Positions 5,717 to 11,686 of a stretch of DNA of 16,797 bases are shown piece after piece. The stretch is from an uncultured Eubacteriaceae bacterium (GTDB taxonomy: Bacteria > Bacillota > Clostridia > Eubacteriales > Eubacteriaceae). The notes below the pieces were generated by a model. It was not told the DNA's origin and made no database searches. It saw only the letters and a list, made by a program, of their open reading frames with translations. How positions within the stretch are numbered: position 1 is the stretch's first letter; every line of letters begins with the position of its first letter. The stretch is from assembly GCA_947625175.1 (NCBI GenBank), contig CANQNI010000012.1:1-16797 (forward strand). The letters run 5' to 3'. A program made the position numbers and the translations under genes.

Positions 5717-8107
5717 ATGCTTACTTCTTTAAACTGGTTAAAAGAATACGTTAATATAGATAAAACTCCAGAAGAATTAGAAGATATTCTAACTAATTCA
5801 GGAACAAAAGTTGAAACGATTAATCCGGTTAATAATACTATTAAAAATATTAAGGCTGGGTTAATTAGGAAAATTGAAAAACATCCTAATGCAGATAGAT
5901 TATTTATTTGTAAAGTAGATATAGGGGAAGAGGCTCCAATTACAATAGTCACCAGCGCAACCAATGTCTTTGAAGGTGCTCTAGTACCGGTTGCAGTTGA
6001 TGGAAGTGTAATTGGAGATGGAACAGAAATAAGAAAAACAGAATTTAGAGGCGTTGAATCCGATGGAATGTTCTGTTCTGTTGAAGAATTAGGTATGAAT
6101 ACTGATCTTTTTCAGAAAGAAATTTTAGATGGAATTTATATTCTTCCAAAAAATTTTGTTTCTCCCGGAACAGATTTAAAAGAACCATTGTGGATTAATG
6201 ATCAAATTATTGATATAGAATTAACAGCAAATCGTGGTGATTGTCAGTCTATTATTGGAATAGCTAAAGAAACAGCAGCAGCTTTAAATAAAGATGTTAA
6301 AGAGATTAATTTTTCAACTTCTAAAGGAATTGAAAATATAGATAATTATCTTAAAGTAACTGTTGAATCAGAAAAATGTCCTCGATATACAGCAAGAATG
6401 TTTAAAGTAAACAAGATTGAACCGTCTCCACTTTGGATGCAACTTAAGTTACTCAATAGTGGAGTAAGGCCAATTAATAATATTGTTGATGTAACTAATT
6501 ATGTAATGTTAGAAATGGGACAACCACTACATGCATTTGATTATAAATCAATTGGAACTGATGAGATTATTGTAAAAACAGGAAATAAAGAAAAGACAGT
6601 AACAACTTTAGATGAAAAAGAAAGACCGATTCATGAAGATATGCTCATGATAACTAATGGTAAATATCCTATAGCTGTTGCTGGAATAATGGGTGGACTC
6701 AACTCTGAAATAACCAAAGAGACTAAACTTGTAGTCTTAGAAAGCGCTAATTTTGATAAAACTTCTATTAGATTAACTTCTAAAGATTTAGGACTCAGAA
6801 CTGAATCTTCAAGTCGTTATGAAAAAGGTATTTATCCAGAATTAGCAGCTGAAGCTTCAAAAAGAGCCGCTCATCTATTTGAAGAAATAAATGCAGCAAC
6901 TCCTATTGAAGGTTTTATTGACATTCAAACAGTTAAAAGCAAAGAACCTACCGAAATAATTTTAGAAAAAGATTGGTTAAATAAATTTCTGGGAGTTGAT
7001 TTAGAATTAGAGGAAATTATTAATTATTTAGAGCGATTATTTCTTGAAGTAAACAAAATAGATGCTAATACATTAAAAGTTATAATTCCAAATTATCGTC
7101 AAGATTTGGAATTACGCGAAGACTTAGCAGAAGAAGTCGCTCGTCTTTATGGATATAATAATATTCCTTCTACTTTAATGGCCGGAGAAACTTTTGTTGG
7201 AGAAAGAACACCTGAACAAAAGTTAAGAAAGGATTTAGAAAATCTATTAACAGGATTAGGACATTATCAAACAATGACAACTTCTTTTACGAGTCCAAAC
7301 CAAATAAAAAATTTAGGTTTAAATCCTGATGACGATAAAGTTCTAATACTTAATCCTCTTGGGGAAGAAAGTAGTTTAATGAGAAGTACTTTGCTTCCGC
7401 ATCAATTAGAATTAATAAGTTTAAACAATAATAGAGGAAATTCAGAAGGTCAATTTTTTGAAATTCAAAAAACTTATCATCAAGAACCGGTTGGAGAATT
7501 ACCATCTGAACAAATTCAATTGGTGATTTCAGAATATGGAAAAGATAAGGACTTTTATGATTTAAAAGGAAAAGTAGAATCTGTCTTATCATTATGTGGT
7601 ATTAAGAATTATAAATTTTTACCTGAAGGTTCTGAAACATGGCATCCTGGTAGAAAAGCCCAAGTAGTTATTGAAGATGATATTATTGGTGAAATTGGTG
7701 AAATTCATCCTAATGTAGTAAAAAATTATGATTTACCTAAACGTGTTTATGTAGCCGATTTATCTTTTAATAAATTAGCTCAATATGCTAATGATGAGAT
7801 AAGTTATCAAGATTTACCAATTTATCCAGATATAACAAGAGATTTAGCATTTATTATTGATAAAAATATTCTTTCAGATGACTTAAGACAAGTAATATTT
7901 GATAATGCAGGAAAAAATCTGGAATCAATAGAATTGTTTGATGTTTATACTGGTAATCAAATCCCAGAAGATAAAAAATCACTGGCCTATAAACTTGTTT
8001 TTAGAAACCCAAACCGAACTTTAAAAGATATTGAAGTGAATGAAGCAGTCGATAATATTATTAAGGCTGTTCAAGAAGATTTAAGGGGAGAATTGCGAGC
8101 ATTTTAA
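5717..8107 (+). CDS. pheT: Phenylalanyl-tRNA synthetase beta subunit
   Basis: 796 residues, normal for the long bacterial beta subunit. Domains in order: an EMAP-like tRNA-binding OB domain (~40-150, IRKIEKHPNADRLFICKVDIG), the B3/B4 editing region (~210-400, including YTARMFKV and SSRYEKGIYPE), B5 (~405-480), a catalytic-like core (~485-700), and the C-terminal ferredoxin-fold anticodon-binding domain (~700-796, YPDITRDLAFIID). It supports the alpha subunit, binds tRNA and hydrolyses mischarged Tyr-tRNA. Start supported by AAAGGA upstream, nine bases after pheS. The last base of its TAA is the first base of the next gene's ATG. Confidence 0.98.
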   Translation: MLTSLNWLKEYVNIDKTPEELEDILTNSGTKVETINPVNNTIKNIKAGLIRKIEKHPNADRLFICKVDIGEEAPITIVTSATNVFEGALVPVAVDGSVIGDGTEIRKTEFRGVESDGMFCSVEELGMNTDLFQKEILDGIYILPKNFVSPGTDLKEPLWINDQIIDIELTANRGDCQSIIGIAKETAAALNKDVKEINFSTSKGIENIDNYLKVTVESEKCPRYTARMFKVNKIEPSPLWMQLKLLNSGVRPINNIVDVTNYVMLEMGQPLHAFDYKSIGTDEIIVKTGNKEKTVTTLDEKERPIHEDMLMITNGKYPIAVAGIMGGLNSEITKETKLVVLESANFDKTSIRLTSKDLGLRTESSSRYEKGIYPELAAEASKRAAHLFEEINAATPIEGFIDIQTVKSKEPTEIILEKDWLNKFLGVDLELEEIINYLERLFLEVNKIDANTLKVIIPNYRQDLELREDLAEEVARLYGYNNIPSTLMAGETFVGERTPEQKLRKDLENLLTGLGHYQTMTTSFTSPNQIKNLGLNPDDDKVLILNPLGEESSLMRSTLLPHQLELISLNNNRGNSEGQFFEIQKTYHQEPVGELPSEQIQLVISEYGKDKDFYDLKGKVESVLSLCGIKNYKFLPEGSETWHPGRKAQVVIEDDIIGEIGEIHPNVVKNYDLPKRVYVADLSFNKLAQYANDEISYQDLPIYPDITRDLAFIIDKNILSDDLRQVIFDNAGKNLESIELFDVYTGNQIPEDKKSLAYKLVFRNPNRTLKDIEVNEAVDNIIKAVQEDLRGELRAF

Positions 8108-9012
8108 TGAAAAACGGATTAAATACAGTAATAATTGCTTTAAATCGTATTAGTGGAGTCAGTAAAAGAAAATCCCGATTACTCTTAGATAATATTAAAA
8201 AAAGAGTTAAAAATATTGAAGATATTGATTTTGGAGAGGCTATTAGAATTGGAATTGATGTTGGGATATTCCAAAAGAACCAACCTGTTGGTTTCTTTCT
8301 AGATGCTTATAACCATGCCCAAAAGGTTTTAGAAATTTGTAAAAAAGAAAATATAAAAATAATTAATATTTTTTCTGATTATTTTCCTAAAGCCTTATCT
8401 TTTGATAATAGTCCTTATATTTTTTACTATAAAGGAAATCTCCAAGCTTTAGAGAATAAAAATAGAGCTACGGTTGTAGGAACCAGACATCCAAGTTCGG
8501 CTGGTTCAAATTTTGCATATGATATTAGTAAGGAATTAGTGGAAAATGGTTATACTGTAATTAGTGGATTAGCCTTAGGATGTGATACTGCTGCCCATAA
8601 TGCTTGTATCCAAAATAAAGGACAAACCGTTGCTTTTCTTCCATCAAGTTTAAGCAATATTAATCCAAATAGTAATAAAGCATTAGCTCAGGAAATTATT
8701 AATCATAATGGTTTAGTTATAACTGAATTTTCACCTTTAGCTACTAGTAATGCAAATATGTATATAACAAGAGACCGATTTATTGCTGGAGCAACTAATC
8801 TTGTTTTTGCATCAGAATTTGATGAACAGAGTGGAACTTTACAAACATTAGAATTTGCATCTAAATTTAATAAACCAATTTATACTTTAAAGGAACTTGT
8901 GAAAAATAAAGAGTTTAATGGTTTTGAAAGTTTAGAAAGCAAAAAAATTAAATGTGAAGCTCTTGATTGGAATGAGTTAAAGAAAATAATAAAAAGTAGT
9001 AAAATTCACTAG
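8107..9012 (+). CDS. DprA-like (Smf) DNA-processing protein, divergent
   Basis: 301 residues. Residues ~120-270 form the DprA/SLOG Rossmann-like domain: VVGTRHPSSAGSNFAY (123-138), SGLALGCDTAAH (153-164), GLVITEFSP (202-210), RDRFIAG (222-228) and SGTLQT (242-247). The N-terminal ~115 residues are helical and poorly conserved. DprA binds single-stranded DNA and loads RecA during natural transformation. This copy departs from the classic protein (GCDTAAH instead of the usual G-x-D-x-x-AH arginine/isoleucine form, and RDR instead of RNR) and lacks a C-terminal winged helix, so a transformation role is not assured. Its start overlaps the pheT stop (TAATG), so it is translationally coupled. Eleven further bases lead to the zapA-like gene. 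Confidence 0.8.
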   Translation: MKNGLNTVIIALNRISGVSKRKSRLLLDNIKKRVKNIEDIDFGEAIRIGIDVGIFQKNQPVGFFLDAYNHAQKVLEICKKENIKIINIFSDYFPKALSFDNSPYIFYYKGNLQALENKNRATVVGTRHPSSAGSNFAYDISKELVENGYTVISGLALGCDTAAHNACIQNKGQTVAFLPSSLSNINPNSNKALAQEIINHNGLVITEFSPLATSNANMYITRDRFIAGATNLVFASEFDEQSGTLQTLEFASKFNKPIYTLKELVKNKEFNGFESLESKKIKCEALDWNELKKIIKSSKIH

Positions 9013-9022
9013 GGAGATCAAA

Positions 9023-10090
9023 ATGGCTGATAATGGAACGCTACAACTACATTTATTAAATACAGATATTCAAGTTAGAGCAGGAGATGATGAAGAAAAG
9101 ATTCGTCAAATAGAAGAATATGTTCAAAATGAACTTAATACTATTAAAAGTAAAAATCAATTTGCTAATCATATTCATATTGCTCTATTAGGTTGTTTAA
9201 ATTTAGCTGAAACTTTATTTGATTTAAATCAACAATTAGAAGAAAACACTCGTAATCATTCTGATGAGTTAATTTATTATAAAAATATTGAATCAAAAAA
9301 GAATGAAGAACAAAAAGCTTTAAATGAAGTTATCCAGTCCAAAACTGAAGAAATTGATAATTTAAAAACTAAACATAAGAATGAGCTCGCTGAAATTTAT
9401 AAACAAACAAATGACAAAATTAATGAATTAAACGAATCTCATTCAAAAGAATTAGAACTTTTAAAACAAGATAAAGAAGCTTCTATTAAAATTATCAATG
9501 ATGAAAAAGATAAGAAAATAGCTGAACTCATTTCTGAAAATGAAGCTAGACTTCAACAGTTAACGAGTGAAAATGATAAAATGCTTGAAGATCTCCAGAA
9601 GCAATTAAAAGAAGAATATGACAGAATTAACCAGGAGAAGGATACTATTATCTTAAATGTTAAAGAAGATAAAAAGAATGAAATAGAGCAACTCACTCAA
9701 GAAAAAGATGCTATTATTACTAGACTTAGAAAAGAAAGAGAATCAGAACTCAGAAGTCTGCATCAGGAAAAGGATGTTAAGATAGAACAGCTTACAAATG
9801 ATAATGAAACATTAACTAATATTAATGTAAGCATGACCAAAGATCTTGATAATAAGAATGAGCTTCTTAATCAGTATAGAGAAAAATTAAAACAATCTAA
9901 AGATGAAAATGATATTAATCGAAAATCAATCATTGATTTACAAAATCAATTATTTGAAAATCAGATTGAATTAGCTAAACTTCAAAAACAAATTGAAGGT
10001 ACTAGTTCAAGTCAAGTTAAACCAAAATCTTCTGAAGATAGAAATTTAAATGAAGTCATTTTTGATTTAAAGAACCAGGAGATTAAATAA
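9023..10090 (+). CDS. zapA: ZapA-like cell-division protein with long hendecad coiled coil
   Basis: 355 residues against ~85-110 for ordinary ZapA. Residues ~5-75 look like the ZapA fold: a strand pair (LQLHLLNTDIQVRAGDDEE), a helix (IRQIEEYVQNELNTI) and then HIALLGCLNLAETLFDLNQQLEE, matching the conserved ALNIADEL helix that forms the ZapA dimer. From ~80 to ~325 it is one highly charged helix region with no Pro and almost no Gly, including 14 perfect 11-residue repeats (104-257). The end (~326-355) is a polar tail. ZapA bundles FtsZ filaments at midcell. The gene sits downstream of pheT, where zapA lies in Bacillota, which supports the call. Ribosome site GGGAG at 9012-9016. The alternative is a plain coiled-coil protein with a chance N-terminal resemblance. 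Confidence 0.72.
   Translation: MADNGTLQLHLLNTDIQVRAGDDEEKIRQIEEYVQNELNTIKSKNQFANHIHIALLGCLNLAETLFDLNQQLEENTRNHSDELIYYKNIESKKNEEQKALNEVIQSKTEEIDNLKTKHKNELAEIYKQTNDKINELNESHSKELELLKQDKEASIKIINDEKDKKIAELISENEARLQQLTSENDKMLEDLQKQLKEEYDRINQEKDTIILNVKEDKKNEIEQLTQEKDAIITRLRKERESELRSLHQEKDVKIEQLTNDNETLTNINVSMTKDLDNKNELLNQYREKLKQSKDENDINRKSIIDLQNQLFENQIELAKLQKQIEGTSSSQVKPKSSEDRNLNEVIFDLKNQEIK
9332..9793 (+). repeat. Fourteen tandem 11-residue (33-base) repeats in the zapA-like gene
   Basis: Residues 104-257 divide into 14 consecutive blocks of 11 with no insertion. Position 8 is I/L in 13 blocks and Y199 in one; position 11 is always I/L/V. Position 4, the third core position in a hendecad, is polar in 13 of 14 blocks, mostly K, H, N or R. 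Late blocks show a 22-residue superperiod: QEKD recurs at 204-207, 226-229 and 248-251 (66 bases apart), which suggests duplication of a double block. Confidence 0.88.
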
Positions 10091-10103
10091 GATAGAACTT
10101 AAC

Positions 10104-10132
10104 AAGATCGAGAAATCGGTCTTATTTTTTTT
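10104..10132 (+). terminator. Terminator of the pheST-dprA-zapA unit
   Basis: AAGATCG (10104-10110) pairs with CGGTCTT (10117-10123; one G-U), six-base loop, then an A and a run of eight T. It begins 14 bases after the zapA-like stop. Confidence 0.85.
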
Positions 10133-10166
10133 CTCATAATTTAAATTATCCGAAATATTTTTTAAC

Positions 10167-10193
10167 TAAAAAAAAGAGTAGATATTTCTACTC
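10167..10193 (-). terminator. Terminator of the recombinase gene (minus strand)
   Basis: Read on the minus strand, GAGTAGA and TCTACTC (10187-10193 with 10176-10182) form a seven-pair stem with a four-base loop, followed by a T run (A run at 10168-10175 on the plus strand). It lies 37 bases beyond the recombinase stop, facing the plus-strand terminator. Confidence 0.83.
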
Positions 10194-10229
10194 GATAAAT
10201 TTAAAAAAAGGAAATATAACGATTATTAC

Positions 10230-11369
10230 TTAATTTCCTATTTTAAATACTGCAGAAACATCAGCATCCTCAGTCGTCTTATATTGGGATAGGGGATTAC
10301 TATTAAGAGCAATTTGAATTTCATGATTTTCTAGATGCGTGTAAATTTCTGTAGTTTGTGTACTTTCATGACCTAAAACTTGTTGAAGTGTTTTAATATC
10401 GATCTGTCCATAGTAGTGCATTAAAGTTGCTGCAGTATGTCTTAAGGAATGAACCGTATATTTGTGCGGATCTAAACCAATTTGTCTTACATATTTCTCT
10501 ATCATATGTTCTATTCCACGTGTAGAAAACTGAGTTCCTTTTTGACTAATAAACAGATATACTTGATCATCCAGCATCTGATCTTTAATTTGTTGATCTC
10601 TAATTGGAATATAACTAGCTAATGCTTGAAGGACAGCATCATTTAAGTATAAAATTCTGTCCTTTTTTCCTTTTCCAGTTATATGAATGGTATTCTTTTG
10701 GAAATCAGTAACTTTTAAATTTGTAAGTTCTGATACCCGTATTCCAGTATTAAGAAAAATAGTGAGAATCGCTCTATCTCTAATGCTATGTAGTCCACTA
10801 GGAGAATCTAAGAGATCTTGTGCTTGTTCTAATGTAAGATAATGAGGCTGCGGACGACCAATTTTTGGGGCTATTAATTCAAGCGCAGGATCTTCATCAA
10901 TGGCATGAATGGTATGATATAAATATCTAAAAAAACCTTTTAATGTTGTTACTTTTCGTTTACGCGAATTCTCACTATTGTTTAGTTCTTTTGCTGTAAA
11001 ACTTATAAAAGCATATAAATCAGCATAATGAATATCTTTAATATCTTCTATAGTAACATCACTTATATCTATTAAAGTATAATCAATAAAACTTGTACCA
11101 TTCTTTCTTTTCTTTCTTATTAAATTTAAATTGGCTTTACCATTTCTAATTTTTAAATATCTTAATAGCCAAACTAAATCTCGTTTATAAGAAGTTAAAG
11201 TATGATCAGAATATCCTTTGATAGTTAATAAATAATCCAAGTATTCTTCAATAATAGGATTATTTGAAAACTTCTTTCTTAATTCTTTAAGTTCTTGTCT
11301 TTGATTTTCCTTACTAATTAAAGAATTAGAGTTTAATGATTCTGAATTAGATTTCTCACTTTTAGCCAT
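10230..11369 (-). CDS. Xer-like tyrosine site-specific recombinase, long form
   Basis: 379 residues versus ~300 for XerC/XerD. The catalytic domain (~175-350) has every active-site residue: R211 in NTGIRVSEL, K233 in GKGKKDR, H307 and R310 in HSLRH, H334 in LGHES, and nucleophile Y343 in EIYTHL. The core-binding domain (~38-165) begins with IIEEYLDYLLTIKGYSDHTLTSYKRDL and carries an extra basic stretch and acidic loop at ~73-110. A Ser/Asn/Lys-rich ~35-residue N-terminus precedes it, and 36 residues follow the tyrosine. ATG at 11369 is supported by AGGA seven bases upstream, with no later start in this region. A Xer role in chromosome dimer resolution is likely, but XerC, XerD or a single-Xer function cannot be told from sequence. 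Isolated between two minus-strand terminators, so it is transcribed alone. Confidence 0.93.
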   Translation of the reverse strand: MAKSEKSNSESLNSNSLISKENQRQELKELRKKFSNNPIIEEYLDYLLTIKGYSDHTLTSYKRDLVWLLRYLKIRNGKANLNLIRKKRKNGTSFIDYTLIDISDVTIEDIKDIHYADLYAFISFTAKELNNSENSRKRKVTTLKGFFRYLYHTIHAIDEDPALELIAPKIGRPQPHYLTLEQAQDLLDSPSGLHSIRDRAILTIFLNTGIRVSELTNLKVTDFQKNTIHITGKGKKDRILYLNDAVLQALASYIPIRDQQIKDQMLDDQVYLFISQKGTQFSTRGIEHMIEKYVRQIGLDPHKYTVHSLRHTAATLMHYYGQIDIKTLQQVLGHESTQTTEIYTHLENHEIQIALNSNPLSQYKTTEDADVSAVFKIGN

Positions 11370-11401
11370 GGTTTTTCCTAATAATTTTATTAGTTAAATA
11401 A

Positions 11402-11430
11402 ATTATAACCTAAAATGTTAAAAAAGAGAA
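11402..11430 (-). promoter_or_regulatory. Candidate promoter of the recombinase gene
   Basis: On the minus strand a perfect TATAAT (plus 11402-11407) stands 33 bases before the ATG, with a poor -35 (TTCTCT, plus 11425-11430) at 17-base spacing. TTAACA copies from the repeat pair at 11412-11421 and 11444-11453 flank it. The -10 is convincing, the rest weak. Confidence 0.45.
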
Positions 11431-11453
11431 TTGTTATTTGTCGAAAATGTTAA
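11412..11453. repeat. Direct repeat AAAATGTTAA, two copies 32 bases apart
   Basis: AAAATGTTAA occurs at 11412-11421 and 11444-11453. A third, inverted partial copy (TAAAATGT on the minus strand) is at 11471-11478. The second copy is part of an imperfect palindrome centred on GTTAAC (11444-11459). The 32-base step is about three helical turns. They flank the -35 region of the recombinase promoter, so they are operator candidates. Confidence 0.45.
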
Positions 11454-11545
11454 CTTTTTAAATTTTTGTGACATTTTACATAATAATGTCGGAAATAATA
11501 TAATTTTTCATTATTATATTATAATCTTATCTTATATTTATCAAT

Positions 11546-11562
11546 TATAAGAAATTCTTATA
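11546..11562. repeat. 17-base perfect palindrome
   Basis: TATAAGAA-A-TTCTTATA at 11546-11562 is a perfect dyad around one central base, about 180 bases upstream of the recombinase ATG. It is operator-like, but AT-rich enough that chance cannot be excluded. Confidence 0.45.
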
Positions 11563-11603
11563 TCTTTTAGATAAATTAATCGAAGTTATTTCAGAATTGT
11601 AAA

Positions 11604-11630
11604 TTATGTATATTTATTCAATATACATAA
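11604..11630. repeat. Inverted repeat, 10-base arms with 7-base spacer
   Basis: TTATGTATAT (11604-11613) is repeated in exact inverted form as ATATACATAA (11621-11630) around TTATTCA. With no T run after it, it is not an obvious terminator. The geometry fits a dimer-binding operator or a tyrosine-recombinase core site. Confidence 0.6.
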
Positions 11631-11648
11631 AAATGAATATTTATTCAA
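11610..11648. repeat. Direct repeat ATATTTATTCAA with embedded palindrome
   Basis: ATATTTATTCAA occurs at 11610-11621 and 11637-11648, 27 bases apart. The right copy lies within TGAATA-TT-TATTCA (11634-11647), a perfect dyad. The left copy spans the spacer of the preceding inverted repeat. Confidence 0.5.
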
Positions 11649-11661
11649 AAATTTGGGAAAT

Positions 11662-11686
11662 AAAAAAATCACCATTTAGGTGATTT
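11662..11686 (-). terminator. Terminator of the C1 operon, overlapping the lpdA stop
   Basis: On the minus strand AAATCACC (plus 11679-11686) pairs with GGTGATTT (plus 11666-11673), five-base loop, then a T run (A at 11662-11668 on the plus strand). The first bases of the stem belong to the TAA stop of lpdA. Confidence 0.88.

Larger units (their letters stand above)
11370..11665. other. AT-rich intergenic stretch with several dyads, no gene seen
   Basis: About 300 bases separate the recombinase start from the lpdA terminator. I see no open frame, tRNA or recognisable RNA. It is much richer in AT than the genes and holds a direct repeat pair (11412/11444), dyads at 11470-11490, 11546-11562, 11604-11630 and 11634-11647, and a 12-base direct repeat (11610/11637). 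Both neighbours read leftwards, so it must contain the recombinase promoter. Confidence 0.7.

Noticed and set aside
5704..5964. Minus-strand 86-codon frame at the start of pheT
   Set aside because: Apparent membrane protein, but it is antisense to the well-conserved PheT N-terminus and has no promoter or ribosome site.
7350..7592. Minus-strand 80-codon frame inside pheT
   Set aside because: Antisense shadow with no recognisable features.
9629..9793. Tandem DNA repeat as a mobile or satellite element
   Set aside because: The 66-base periodicity follows the 22-residue protein repeat, with diverged codons; it is a coding repeat, not a DNA element.
10230..11369. Integrase marking an integrated phage or genomic island
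   Set aside because: No tRNA, att-like duplication, excisionase or phage genes nearby; catalytic motifs are Xer-like and both flanks are housekeeping or metabolic operons.
11370..11665. CRISPR array or replication origin in the AT-rich spacer
   Set aside because: Repeats are short, few and not regularly spaced with unique spacers; no DnaA-box cluster (TTATCCACA) was seen.
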